Positions 23,101 to 33,816 of a DNA stretch of 64,000 nucleotides are shown piece by piece (the stretch's first letter is position 1; the number at the start of each line of letters is the position of its first letter). This DNA comes from Cylicocyclus nassatus (taxonomy: Eukaryota; Nematoda; Chromadorea; Rhabditida; Strongylidae): the NCBI GenBank assembly GCA_958299035.1, contig CATQJL010000001.1:51400461-51464460 (forward strand), given 5' to 3'. The position numbers and the translations under genes are program-made. The notes under the pieces were generated by a model. The model did no database searches. It saw only the letters and a list, made by a program, of their open reading frames with translations, and was not told the origin of the DNA.

Positions 23101-24810
23101 CACATCATTTCAGCGGGATTTATAGCCGCTGAACGGTACCAATGAACAGAGTTTAGCACGAGGATTAAAGACGCAACAAAAAGAGGACAGTAGAAAATAG
23201 AGTATTTTCTGAACTATTCATACTTTGTAGAGTTGTTTACGAGATCACGCACGATTACACTTCAAGAAATGCAGGTTGACAGCTTATGATTAACTTGCAG
23301 CATATTAACGTTATCATAGATTTTGGTTCCTTTGGGCAAACTGCCAAACAGATACGCATTCATTCTTCAGCGTTCCTAGGTTTGGAGTATGTGAGCGCAT
23401 TCAATCCCTAGCGCCCAACAACACTATTAAACATTATGAAGGCTCCAACGAATTAGGCCGAAACGAAACAAATAAAGTTAATGAAACCTAGTTTTAGCTT
23501 AACCATTCCAAGACTTTCAGAATGCCAAAATTCACGGAAAGTCAATGATATATCATTTGAATGCGTATACTAACTTCAATCTAAGTTGATGGGAATTACT
23601 GCATTGAGTGACTATCTGTGGTGCTAAAAGAGGAAAAAATATGTAAAACACTCGAGTTGAAAACAATATTGATCAAATACTAGAGCGCAGGCAGTGAGAA
23701 GCAAAGAAAGAGAGATCGAAAAATGGTTGAACTAACCTGGAAGTGAAGTACCAAACTGTTCCATTGCACGTGGCACATCATTCGAAAAATTGAAAAAAGT
23801 CCTCACAATTCTTGAAATTATTTCTGAGGCCGTTTTGTCAGCAAATCGAGTAGTCTAAATGGCACCAAAGGTTATCTATATTTCTCCTCATCTGGCCCAC
23901 ACCATATATTGCGGTTTGCGTCAGAGCGAGACTTGAACGCTCCCGCGCTGACGATTCTGCGTCTCTGCGATCAACAACGCAAGCCGACCTTTCGAATGTC
24001 GCACGCTAGGGCTGCGGACGGACGCGATGGTTGATTGATAATAATATGCAGACTGAACGAACCTCTGTGAAAAGTGCCAGCTTTTCTAGTTCAGGTACTT
24101 GCCCAGGTGTTCCCCCACACAACACGGCGATTAGTTGACGGAAAGCATCCACTGTTGGGCCTGAAGGGCGCATTTATGAGCATTCCTAATGTTCAGAAAC
24201 TAGGAAAGCCTCCCATTAGTGCGAGATGTGGCTTTGGAGAAGGTATTACCCCGTCGTGAGGCATCTGCAACTCCCATTTTTGTCAGCATATCCAAAGCAA
24301 CGTCGAGTTCCATTGACTCCTTCGTGGCACAGCTAGATTCCAGTAGCACAGTCCTGCTCTGTGAAAAAAGCAAGATTCGAGACAACGATTTTATCGAAAT
24401 TACTCTATACCAATACCTTAGCGTCGGTTAAAGCTAACCAATTGATCATCAAGGTGAAGTCGTTGCTTAAGTCGTTTTTGAAATGGTCTACAAGGATTTC
24501 TTGGCACTGAAAAAAAAGATGAATCAGCTAGTTCCTTCAAAAGTGCTTTTTTACCTTCTTTTTGGAAACCGTTGATGCCCATTTTTTGTAAGTTCCAAAC
24601 CGGAGAATAAAAAGTTCACTGATTTCTTCGTCAAGGTGCCTATTCATGGAAGTGGACGCCGCTTGACCACTAAAAAGTAAACTTTGCAACAGGAGAGAAC
24701 ACAGAATTGTGCGAATAAAAGCCAACACACCTTTGGATGTTTTTATCAGATTTTGCATCAGTTTGAAGACCCGTCATAATTTGCGGTTGCCGGGAGGCAT
24801 CCTTGACCAT
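17109..24810 (-). CDS. mes-4: MES-4/NSD-type histone H3K36 methyltransferase (PHD-PWWP-AWS-SET)
   Basis: Nuclear lysine methyltransferase of the NSD family, about 950 codons, close to MES-4 length. Minus-strand exons, 5' to 3': 24731-24810 (ATG at 24810), 24555-24669, 24417-24506, 24250 or 24272 to 24358, 23737-23854, 22921-23128, 22800-22861, 22526-22632, 22190-22310, 22016-22134, 21836-21944, 20936-21107, 20594-20757, 20438-20517, 20232-20381, 20056-20184, 19755-19918, 19472-19565, 19377-19422, 17915-18022, 17594-17871, 17482-17542, 17333-17406, 17109-17201. Cys/His-rich PHD segments include CFVCGSNLGDLLHC, KLVECDSCFRAFHEQC and CSLCVRSFHEGC; a PWWP-like part (FVCVKWAG) lacks an obvious WWPA core; AWS is CDCPPGEKGRCGPNSKCTNR; SET has GKGLGAF, NHSCSPNC and ELCFNYQ; post-SET is CKCGAPNCTG. 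The tail is Ser/Lys-rich. Nearly all junctions are in phase; the fourth needs the weaker donor at 24272. Orthology to MES-4 is inference from architecture. Confidence 0.88.
19002..19290 (+). mobile_element. Non-autonomous Helitron relic in methyltransferase intron
   Basis: Starts A|TCTTGTAGATGTATAGAGC and continues with cgtctgt and gaaccgatccggaccatac, as does the better preserved copy at 29261-30228. It ends near GCCGGGCGGAGCCGGGTTTG, but the expected CTAG terminus is mutated. It contains atcgatcgatatcg blocks. It is inside the 1.35-kb intron between the last two SET-encoding exons (18023-19376), opposite to the gene's strand. Confidence 0.75.
20382..20437 (-). other. Probable GC-AG intron before the AWS exon
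   Basis: Reading phase demands that exon 20438-20517 end at AAG and exon 20232-20381 start at ACC (frame 0 on both sides). The intron then begins GCATGTAAG and ends TCTTCAG. The GT four bases further in would shift the frame and destroy the AWS domain. A 56-base GC-AG intron is therefore the simplest reading. Confidence 0.65.
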
Positions 24811-24827
24811 AACTGCAGATTAGAAAA
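24811..24827 (-). promoter_or_regulatory. Possible trans-splice acceptor at methyltransferase start
   Basis: On the minus strand the start codon is preceded by TTTTCTAATCTGCAG TT ATG: a strong splice acceptor two bases before the ATG with no in-frame coding seen upstream. In nematodes this arrangement is typical of spliced-leader addition. A cis-spliced 5' UTR exon upstream is the alternative. Confidence 0.5.
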
Positions 24828-25318
24828 CGAAAATTGTTGACATGCGCAAAGGTAAAGGGAAACCAGATGATGAGTCAGCTGAAAAGAAGATTCTGTGCTA
24901 AAGTTCACAGCATAGCGCTAGTTTGCAGCGTCGAAGAAGAGGTCAGGAATTGGCGCGAGCCCGTGCAGTTTGCGCAGTCAAGGAGCGAACATCGATCTGC
25001 TCTAGATTCTGCCGCAATAGCGGAGGACCGCCGTTGGGCCTCGCTTTCACACAGACCAGTTGTTGTCACACGTGAAAGCTTTGCCTTGTAGGTGGACATG
25101 GGGGATGCTATCTTTGAGATAATAGCGAAAATTCATCAAAAAAGATATCAACAGGGCCTCTTTGCGCTCGAGCGGGAGAGGCTGAACAGAACCGTGCAAC
25201 AATGCGAATTTAAAGCATTCTGCAAGGGATCACCCTCAAACACCATGCACCTCACCAGCCCCAGTTATAGAGTAGGAGAAGGCCAGTGTATCGTTTTCCC
25301 CGAAAGTGCTGCTACATT
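24828..25318. other. Region upstream of methyltransferase
   Basis: Should contain the promoter of the minus-strand gene, but no element could be assigned. ORFs here are short and lack family signals. It ends at the left arm of an inverted repeat. Confidence 0.35.
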
Positions 25319-25321
25319 GCT

Positions 25322-25626
25322 CTGCGTCTATGACCTGCAGCACGTATAACATGTCAGCAACAATGCTATAAAATGTTGGCAACATGCAGCAACGTGCTGG
25401 CAAAACGTTTTCGTTGTCAGACTCAATGCCAGCTTGTTGCTTGTGTTGCTGACACTCGCTGCCGTGTTGCTAACATGTCGGATATATTATAGGCTGGGTG
25501 CATACTGATCTGTAAGTTCCGGAACAGTTCCAGTACAGTGTCCAATTTGTGCGCAGTGCTCGAACTGTTCCGGAACTTACCGATCAGTATGAACCAAGCC
25601 ATGCGTGTCTCAGGTCATAGACGCAG
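25322..25626. repeat. Inverted repeat with nested hairpin
   Basis: CTGCGTCTATGACCTG (25322-25337) and its exact complement CAGGTCATAGACGCAG (25611-25626) bracket about 270 bases that include imperfect copies of an aacatgtcagcaac block in both orientations and the hairpin at 25492-25600. Probably a MITE carrying another MITE. Confidence 0.65.
25492..25600. mobile_element. Foldback MITE, 109 bp
   Basis: Ends GGCTGGGTGCATACTGATC and GATCAGTATGAACCAAGCC are near complements, and the arms continue inward (aagttccggaacagttc). It is 109 bp long, like the related hairpin at 30707-30815, which has a clear TAA duplication; here the flanks are ATA and ATG, so the duplication has decayed. Confidence 0.75.
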
Positions 25627-25762
25627 GGGTAGGGGAACGAAAGCCGCCAGTTTGAGCCGCCTTTCGCGGCTAACTGGTCCTTTCGCAACGTTGTTGCATG
25701 TCGTTCCAGGACCAGCAGTCCGCGCAGGCGACCGAAGCTGGCGGCTTTCGTTCCCCTACCCT
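25626..25762. repeat. GGGGTAGGGGAACG foldback, copy 1
   Basis: GGGGTAGGGGAACGAAAGCC at the left is inverted at the right (ggctttcgttcccctaccc). The interior contains agccgcctttcgcgg. A second copy is at 32310-32443. The target duplication is unclear. Confidence 0.7.
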
Positions 25763-26507
25763 CGACGCAGCGCAAGAGTAGCGGCAACTGGTAAGGGACG
25801 GTACACTGCAATGCTCAATGAATTTACTGGAGTTACATCCCAACAAGATGCTGTTCGCAACTTCTTGTCGCGATCAAAAGTCGCTAGACGTATAAAGGGT
25901 AGTTCTGAGAACACATCCGCTATCTCGAATCCGGATTTTTGACCCTCAGCAGTGTCCGGATAGGACCACTTCGAATTGTATTCTCATAAATTTTGCATTG
26001 TCAAGATTTCTGACTTTCATTCGTTCTGAATTCGATCAAGATACATGCAGTGCGGTGAGCGCAAGCAGCAGCGACAATCACGAAAGCGGTAGCGGTTATG
26101 GTCCACTAGAAAGCTGTTGTTGCCTCTGCTGTGCGTCTCTGAGCTGGCACGCGTTTCCAACCAACGTGCAACAACTGTTGATTTCAATGCTAACAGTCCA
26201 CATGGTGCTAGCATGTTGTTGCAACTTGCCAACGTGCCACAAGCGTCTTGCAGGTCAGAGAAACAAACAAGGGTAGCAGTAATCGTGGGGTGTACGCTAA
26301 ATTGATGGCTTACGTAAATTGCGAGAATAAGTGGGAGGTATTTTGGCTGATGCTGAACAAATCTGCGCGTGATGTAGAACGATGCCACCTTTGCACCAGC
26401 GTACAGACAATGTTTACGTATTCCCTTTCGCATAGGAAGTACGCATGTGCAACGCAAGGGCTCTGCGTGCGGACCTCCAATCAATGAGGCTACTTTGAAT
26501 GCACGGG

Positions 26508-27190
26508 CCATCTCAGATAATCCCGGGGGGGGGGGGGGGGGAGGCGGTCCGCAAACTCGCGTTTTCTTGCCGTCCTACTGTTGTGCATCGTGTTGGGACC
26601 AGTGGTCGCGGAGGCGGTGCCTATTGAGGTGTTCGTTCCTCCACCCGCCAAACCTTCAGCGGGCGGTGCCTCCTTTACTGTCGAATGTCCTGTAGCGGGG
26701 CAAATTACAAAGTTTTCTGCGGGCGCTCGTCAATTAATCTCTTCCAGCGAGCGCTGGCCAAACTTTCAGCAGACGCTCGGACTCTCTTTGAGCGATTTCG
26801 GGCTTCCTCGAGCAAATGTGAGACTCTTGCTGCAGAGGTGTCATCGATGGTTTAATCACTCAATTTTGAGGTACTTTCTCTTAGCGGAAAGTAGCTGAGG
26901 GCTGTGCGGTCCTCCACAAAGGACCGCGCGGCCCTCAATAATTTTGCACATTCTCGCGGAAAGTCCGCGAGAATGTGCAAAATCAAAATGCACTAATCTA
27001 TGGGAAAACCGCGATAGCTCTCCGAGCATTCGTCTGAAAATTGGTCAACATTTATCCAAATTTCTGCAAGCGGGCCGCAAGAAACCAGCGAACTATTTTT
27101 CCGGTGCCCGCCCACCCATAAATCGCATGGGCACCTGCCCTCGGCGATTATCTCCGCGGCGAGCGGAGAAGCGAGCACGTGATTGACACG
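26508..27190. repeat. Hairpin-rich dispersed repeat, copy 1
   Basis: Shares ordered blocks with 31618-32205: tcagataatc, cggtccgcaaactcgcg, cagcgggcgg, gcgagcgctggc, ctttctcttagcggaaag, tccacaaaggaccg, ttctcgcgga..gtccgcgagaatg, cggtgcccgcc, cataaatcgcatgg. It contains two strong hairpins: 26898-26936 (GAGGGC..GCCCTC outer stem, GTGCGGTCC/GGACCGCGC inner stem) and about 26943-26983 (TTTTGCACATTCTCGCGGA and complement). A run of 19 or more G lies near 26524-26542. Class unknown. Confidence 0.7.
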
Positions 27191-27204
27191 GACTGTATTC
27201 TTGA

Positions 27205-27507
27205 AGGCAGTGGATCAGCAGAATGGACCTTTGGATTTTGGTAGTGTTAGGTAGTAGACCCAACGAATACATCGTAGCCCCAATCCCACCCTCCAAATTA
27301 CGCGTTAAGAATCCTGAAAGAGCGCTTCAAAACTCCACCAAAGACGCCCACTCAGTGGAAGTGGGCGGAGCTGGTGGAGTTTTGAATCTCCATTACAGGA
27401 CTTAGATCCTGAAATGGAAGGTGGGATTGGGGCAATGGTGTATTTGGGGGTCTACTACCTAACACTACCAAAATCTGATAGAGGTCCATTCTGCTGATCC
27501 ACTGCCT
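27205..27507. mobile_element. TTAA-family foldback MITE, 303 bp
   Basis: AGGCAGTGGATCAGCAGAAT at the left and its exact complement ending CCACTGCCT at the right. Flanks are TTGA (27201-27204) and TTAA (27508-27511), one mismatch. The arms are inverted copies almost to the centre (ttttggtagtgttaggtag on both sides). Confidence 0.85.
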
Positions 27508-27511
27508 TTAA

Positions 27512-27885
27512 ATTGTTCTCAAGTCAACCAGTGTTGTCAAGTTTGTGTGCTAATGTAAAACACGTCTCTACAAAAGTCAATAGGCTAAATAATCAAAAAT
27601 TTGAAAAGTACCAATGATTTAATATGGATGCAGCGTGAAACCACTTGGAACAACGCAACATGACATAATGTAACGCGGAGAGCATAGCAACTGCACCTGT
27701 AATCGTAAACGGGCCAGGGGGGAGGGGGGAGGGGGGGGGGGGGAGAAGGAGAGGTGGAGATAGTTGACTACACACCAGTGATGATAGCTGGATTTCCGCC
27801 CGCGGAGAAATAAAGAATTTTTCTGAAGATGCGTGGCGTTAGTCACGCATTCCAAAATTTTGAGATGATTCCCAAAATTTTTGGG
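27512..27885. other. Non-coding stretch with G-rich tract
   Basis: No gene recognised. A G-rich/GA-rich tract occupies about 27716-27750. From 27787 on, the sequence resembles 11355-11660. Confidence 0.4.
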
Positions 27886-28727
27886 ACGCGCGGAAAATAT
27901 TAGGCTGGAAACTAAGTTTTGCAACTGGTCTCATAACTTCCCTCTCACTGAACGTGGCGCACTCAAATTTTGGCATTATGTAAAGACTAATGTGTGCTAC
28001 AAGAAAGCGCAAACCGTTTGAATTTTGAACGCGAAATGGAAAATTTTCAGGCATTTTTCGAAAACTAGTAAAATTTGAGAATTTTTGGGGTTTCAAGATA
28101 AAATGATCTTTAGCAGCCTAGACCATGCGCAGTAATCCGGACTCGTCTGAAAATTATTGCTGGAGGTTGGCTCCTTTGGCCCAATAAGAAAGAAGCAAAA
28201 TTTAGGGGCATGTCGAAATTTGGTGTCCTCACAAAGTCGAACGAGTCGATGTACGCAAGAGCTGCTAGGACGACCGTCAGTGACTAAAGAGTCGGAAGCT
28301 CAAATTCCGCCGAGACTTTACACAGTAAGGTTATTTGACCTGCCGAACGCGAATATCATATTTATTTGTTGAATCAATGCCTTTTTCCTTGTTCGAGGTG
28401 AGAACCCATATCGTACACCTACAGTATTTCTACAAAAAAACCCTTATCACATAATTTCACTATCGTTTCCGCGATCAGCATGTCAGATAACACACCTATG
28501 CCAAGTTTCAGCCAAATCCGTCGAACTTTGAATTTTTCCCCTTCATACCATACACCTACCGTAATCCTCACTGCGACATCAGAATTTGGTAGACCAGCAG
28601 CTGCGCTTGTAGCTTACGTAATAATCAACACAGTGGCAAATTTTGAGTGCGCCATGTTGAGTGAGAGGGAAGTCATGAGAAAAGTTGCAAAACTTAGTTT
28701 CCAACCTAAAACTTTTCAGAATACTGA
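27886..28727. repeat. Long inverted repeat pair
   Basis: The block gagtgcgcca.gtt.agtgagagggaagt.atgaga..agttgcaaaacttagtttccancct is present at about 28640-28712 on the plus strand and at about 27895-27970 on the minus strand. The intervening 650 bases show no coding. Probably the arms of an old MITE whose ends could not be fixed. Confidence 0.6.
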
Positions 28728-29260
28728 AGATTTTCACTCAAAATTAATTCCAAGTATAAACAAGTCACTCTCACGTTTTTACGACTCATGTAAGTAAACT
28801 AAAAAAAATTCGACACATCCCACTCACCTATACTCTTGGCGTAAGAACTATGCATGCGCAGTCTTACTTGGGGACCTGCAATCGTTGGGGCCAGTGTAAA
28901 TGTCCAAGCCATAGCGCGCGGACGTGGCGCGAAGCGATCTTTGAACAGGAGACTGGCCAGATCCTGTCTGCAATTTTGTGGAGACGTTTGTAGCAGTCAT
29001 TCAAGGTAATGGTAGATAGAAAAGTAAGACCTTTGTCACAAATTGCCCGTTATCCAGATTTGATCCAAGCCGGATCTGGAACGCATGTAGATTGTGCAGA
29101 CGCCTCCGTGCGCGCTGCACAAGAGCCGTGTCCAGCATGGAAGCGTCACAAGGTATAGGGCATACGAAGAATTGTGACGATGGCCGAGCACGACACCCAC
29201 GCATTTCCGACAATCGCATTTTCTTGTTTCTATCTTCACTCAAATAATTTTTTCTGCTCA

Positions 29261-30228
29261 TCTTATATATAAAGCTGAATGTCTGTTTGTATGTATGTCT
29301 GTCTGTCTGTCTGTCTGTCTGTATGTATGTCTGTGTGTACGTATGTTCCGAATAGAAAATTCCATTTCTGAACCGATCCGGACCAAACTTGGCACACATA
29401 CACTTCGGGCCCCGGCGGGTGTCATAGGCTACTTTTCGTCATCGATCGATATCGATTTTATCGATTTTTATCGATTTTTTTGCTGAGTTCACCTACGGGG
29501 CTGGGAGTTGGCACAGGGGGGTAATCGAGCATGGGGATTCCGAATACAATATTGGGTTTCAGGATTATCGATTACTTTTATCGATTTTATCGATTTTTTT
29601 GCAAAGTTTGAGCTAGGGGGCTGGGAGTTGGTAGAGGGGGGTAATCGAGCATGCTGATCATCCCCAAGGGGGGTGATCAGCATGCTCGATTACACTCCTG
29701 TGCCAAATTCCAGCCCCCTAGCTCAAATTTTCAAAAAATCGATAAAATCGAAAAAGTAATGGACGATCCTGAAAACTAATATTGTGTTCGTAATCTGCAT
29801 GCTCGATTACCCCCTGTGCAAACTCCCAGCCCCGCAGGTCAAACTTTACAAAAAAAATCGATAAAATCGATAAAAGTAATGGACGATCCTGAAAACTAAT
29901 ATTGTGTTCGTAATCAGCATGCTCGATTACCCCCCCCCCCTGTGCAAACTCCCAGCCCCGCAGGTCAAACTTTACAAAAAAAAATCGATAAAATCGATTA
30001 AAGTAATGGACGATCCTGAAAACTAATGTTGTATTCGGAATCCCCATGCTCACTTCGCCCCCTGTGCCAACTCCTAGCCCTGTAAGTGAACTCTGCAAAA
30101 AAATCGATAAAAATCGGTAAAATCGACATCGATCGATAACGAAAAGTGGACTGTGAAACCCGCCAGGGCCCGAAGTGTATGTGTGCCAAGTTTGGTCCGG
30201 ATACGGCGGAGCCGGGTAAGCCAGCTAG
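29261..30228 (+). mobile_element. Non-autonomous Helitron, 968 bp
   Basis: Begins A|TCTTATATATAAAGCTG and ends CGGCGGAGCCGGGTAAGCCAGCTAG|T. That is a 5' TC, a small GC hairpin (CGGC GGA GCCG) about 13 bases before a 3' CTAG, insertion between A and T, and no duplication: the Helitron signature. It includes a (GTCT)n-rich microsatellite at 29280-29335, the block gaaccgatccggaccaaactt, and at least four degenerate copies of a unit of about 115 bases containing atcgataaaatcgat and tcgattaccccc. No ORF of note. Confidence 0.85.
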
Positions 30229-30706
30229 TTTATGATAGTATTCAGACATTGGAAGTGATTGAGCTGAGCGTTGACATTATGTCTTTTTGTAAGAGTGTTT
30301 CATGCTCCTGTGCGCTCAAAGACCGCGGTTAAACCCGTCATCACGATTTTAGGAATGACCTATACAGTCTCTCCCAGTCGGGAACAGCCCTAACCGTTTC
30401 TACTTGTGCCCGCAGCGCTATGCGCATTATCGGAGAGAAGAGGTTGGAGAGAGAGCATAAATGTGATGCAAAAGTCGCGCTAAACTTCAGACGGACTCCC
30501 GCCATGCCAATTTTGCCCTGACTGACAATGAGATTGTTCCTATATACCTTCGATTCGTTGCGCACAAAGACTGCGGACGTATCGGCGCCTCTGTGATCAA
30601 GCGCTCTTTCGTTCCTCTTACCACCTGCTGTCTCTCCCACGCACCAGCTATTTTGGTCGTACGCAATGGCGCCCAGTCTTTGTGCGTTTTGAATCGACGA
30701 TAGTAA

Positions 30707-30815
30707 GGCTGCGTTCAGACTGATTTCGAAATCCGGGAACAGTTTCAGCACAGCGCTCATTTCAAGCGCTGTGCTGGAACTGTTCCCGGACTTCGGGACC
30801 AGTATGAACGCAGCC
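30707..30815. mobile_element. Foldback MITE, 109 bp, TAA duplication
   Basis: GGCTGCGTTCAGACTGAT at the left against the right end ATGAACGCAGCC; arms continue (cgggaacagtt, cagcgct). TAA is on both sides (30704-30706, 30816-30818). Three-base TAA/TTA targets fit PIF/Harbinger-type MITEs. Confidence 0.85.
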
Positions 30816-31444
30816 TAAGCGCAACCGCCTGCGTGTGTATGCAAATCAAATCTGAATCCGATGCACATCACGGGCAACTACGACAATTCTTTCACCGTCC
30901 CTCTATAGAGAAACAGCTTCCACAAATGATGGTTTGCGTAAATTTTTATGTTTCGCTTCGTTTTATGCGCTTTATGATTCGGAACTGGTTCCAAATGGTG
31001 GTATTTGTTTGCAGTGATAAGTCGTGTCTCTCCTTGCCATAGATGGCATGGGATGAGCTCCTCCAGCTGACTGGTCTCGGTTGCTGAATCCCGAGAAAAG
31101 AGGGCAAGGGAGGAAGGGGGAGGGGGGGGGGGGTGACACACGAATGCGCCTAACGAGTGGAAGACCAGAAAACTGCACATGAAATGAGCTGTCTTGACAT
31201 CCCTTCTTTTCCAAACTGGGGTACGAAATACGAACAAGACTCGGCCGTACGTCTTAACGTATTTGAACTCTTTTGTAGACCAATTTGTAACGACAAGTAC
31301 TGTAGTCTAGGTGCACTAGGGATAATAACCTTCAAGAAGTTGGTTTCAGATGTTTTAAAGAGGTCTGAGTCGTTCTCCACTTGCACTGACGTAGCCAGTA
31401 ATCTCTGTGAGATACAGTCGATAGATTTTCCGCTTAATATCTCA

Positions 31445-31617
31445 GGTAGGTGCCAGAGTAAGCGAATATTTTGTTCAAATTGGGATCCCGCGCAGAACTG
31501 GCATCACTAATCATTGTGGCACAATGCCAACTTGGCGTTGTGCCACAATGATTAGTAACGCCAGTTCTGCGCGGGACCCCAACTTGAACAAAATATTCGC
31601 TTACTCTGGCACCTACC
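31445..31617. mobile_element. Foldback MITE, 173 bp, TCA duplication
   Basis: Left GGTAGGTGCCAGAGTAAGCG is mirrored at the right end (ctggcacctacc). The arms are nearly perfect over more than 80 bases and meet near 31530. TCA flanks both sides (31442-31444, 31618-31620). Confidence 0.85.
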
Positions 31618-32205
31618 TCAGATAATCGCCGGGAGCAGACGGTCCGCAAACTCGCGCTTTTCTGCAGGGGATCAGCAGAATTTTGGGGCGTAGCCAAACA
31701 TCCAGCGGGCGGCACTTCCTTTACGGTCGCATCTTCTGCCACGGGCAACAATACACCATTTTCTGCAAGCGCTCGGTAAATAATTTCTTTCAGCGAGCGC
31801 TGGCTAAACTTTCAGCAAGCGCTAGGACTCTTTTAACGCAGTTTCGGGCATACGCCGAGCAAAAATGAGACTCTATGTGGCAGAGGGTGTCATCGATGGT
31901 TTAACTACTCAAGTTTGGGGTACTTTCTCTTGGCGGAAAGTACCTGGACACTGCGCGGTCCTCCACAAAGGACCGTGCGGTCCCCGTTAATTCTGCATAT
32001 TCTCGCGGAGAGTCCGCGAGAATGCGGCCACTTCGCCGCAGCTACTCTACAAGGAAACCGCGATTGTTCTCCGAGCATTAGTCTAAAATTTCGCCAAAAT
32101 TCTTTCAAATATCTGTAAGCGGACCGCAAGAAATCAGCGAACTATTTTTCCGGTGCCCGCCTGCCCATAAATCGCATGGCCGCCTGCCCCCAGCGATCTG
32201 GGATA
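31618..32205. repeat. Hairpin-rich dispersed repeat, copy 2
   Basis: Diverged paralogue of 26508-27190 with the same block order. The hairpins are retained: GCGCGGTCC/GGACCGTGC at about 31953-31978 and ttctcgcggagagtccgcgagaa at about 31999-32021. The left end is interrupted by the foldback element at 31445-31617. Confidence 0.7.
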
Positions 32206-32309
32206 GTGTGCTGGTAAAATTTGCGCTCAAAGAAATAGCTATGCCTGTGACGCCGGCCATTTGCGCGCGCAAAATGTTGGCATTACCACGCGTGACTACT
32301 TGTTCAAGT

Positions 32310-32443
32310 GGGGTAGGGGAACGAAAGCAGCCAATTTGAGCCGCCTTTCGCGGCCAACTGGTCCTTTCGCAGTGTTGTTGCATGTCGTTCCAGGAAGCAG
32401 TCCGCGGAGGCGACCCAAACTGGCGGCTTTCGTTCCTCTACCC
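32310..32443. repeat. GGGGTAGGGGAACG foldback, copy 2
   Basis: GGGGTAGGGGAACGAAAGCA at the left, ggcggctttcgttcctctaccc at the right; the interior agccgcctttcgcggccaactggtcctttcgca block matches 25626-25762 closely. Confidence 0.7.
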
Positions 32444-33541
32444 GTTCAGGTGCAAATTTTACCGCATTTCACCTTCAGTGCAAGCACACTATATTAGGCG
32501 GAAAATCTACTCGACTGTATGCATGCAGGCATTGTTACCAGATGATTTCCCTTTTCTACAGAAATGTACAGAAGGATCTCAATTCTATACATTTATTCTC
32601 AGCAAGCCATAATCTTCAAACTACATTTTTCAAGATTTGGTACACAGTAGCGGAGGAGTACTTAGAGAAATACACAGAGCTTCCTCCTTGGCAGTAAACT
32701 GTCATATTATCAGTCACCACTACCTGAAATATATGCTTGTATAGCAGCGAGAAAAAATTCAATCATCGTTTTTCCATTTGTGACGATTGTTTACATATAT
32801 TGGAAAGACGAAAGAGCTCATACAAGCATTTATCTGATTATTCAACCTCTGCTATTACTTGTGTTAATAAGTCATACAGAAGCTGGCCATATCGAATAAT
32901 ATGCTTGGTAATAGCAAAAAATACAGCGAAAGGGCAACAAGAAATTGCAAGGCTGTGCTTCTGATGACCTTTTATGGTTTCTCTCTGTTTTTTTATTTAT
33001 CGCAAAAAATCCTAGACTCATAGGCACCTGTATCCATTCATTGAACTTTCGCATATCGGCTGCATAAATTACAACAATACCTTCGTCAGGGATACTTGGT
33101 GACCTTCTGAAAGAATAAACACGTAGGCTTCATGATCTCTATGTATGAAGTTCAGAAGCGGTATAGAACGGTAAACTAAGTATAAAGGACAAAAGAATAA
33201 AGGATTCGGAGTCTTCAATACCCTCTGCGGGCGTACTCGAAGCAATCTAGTCATAGGTGCGACAGGGGCAGGGTCCCTTCCAAGTGGAGGGGGTTTTGGC
33301 TATTTCTGACTTAGAAAAGTGAAGGGGGTAAATGGGCCTTGAGGTGAATGCTGACGCAAGCTTATATGTCTAGCGGGAGCGGGAGTGAAAAGAAGGAAAG
33401 TAAGTGGTACAGAGGTGTAATGTAAAGATTTCCTCAATACTTAGGCTTTGGAAGGTCATCCAACAGAGACTTTTTGAATCAGGAAGGCTTTATATTTCAT
33501 CAGTCGGAAACCATTCGAAGGCTTGGAGCATATACAATCGA
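32444..33541. other. Stretch without recognisable gene
   Basis: About 1.1 kb of A+T-rich sequence. No exon chain, family motif or repeat boundary was recognised. Confidence 0.4.
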
Positions 33542-33685
33542 CTTAGACCGTCTCTTTTTTCCAGCTCTTCGGTGAATATAGATATAAAAAATCATATCTA
33601 GTTCCAGCATCAGCTGATTTCATGCAATCACTTGTCACTCCATTTCTGAAAGAAAGAGGAAAGCTAGAAAAAGAGACGGTCTAAG
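33542..33685. repeat. Short TIR element, 144 bp
   Basis: CTTAGACCGTCTCTTTTTTC at the left and gaaaaagagacggtctaag at the right are inverted copies. The target duplication is not clear. A related inverted pair follows at 33817-34074. Confidence 0.65.
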
Positions 33686-33816
33686 TTTACTGGCAAAGTC
33701 TTGCTCTGTAATAGGGTTAGACAATTGGGCATTTTCAATCACTCTTTGCATAGAAATTTCCTCACAAAAACACACATGTTTTTAGCTAAAATGCCATATA
33801 TCTCTGAGTAGAGGGA

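Noticed and set aside
23915..23985. tRNA-like segment on the minus strand (GTTCAAGTC, B-box-like)
   Set aside because: The T-arm does not pair correctly as a 5-bp stem with a 7-base loop and no convincing A box, anticodon arm or acceptor stem was found; the palindrome GCGTCAG..CTGACG explains the structure better.
26515..26545. Long G run as a possible G-quadruplex or telomere feature
   Set aside because: Homopolymer G or C tracts occur at several places (11.6, 13.1, 27.7, 31.1, 53.5 kb), generally within repeats; length is prone to sequencing error and no telomeric repeat unit is present.
29280..29335. CRISPR-like array of short repeats
   Set aside because: It is a simple (GTCT)n microsatellite inside a Helitron leader, with no spacer structure, in a eukaryotic genome.
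30341..30760. 139-codon minus-strand ORF
   Set aside because: It runs through the foldback MITE at 30707-30815, and blocks under it recur near 40.5 kb as dispersed repeat; no protein family signal.
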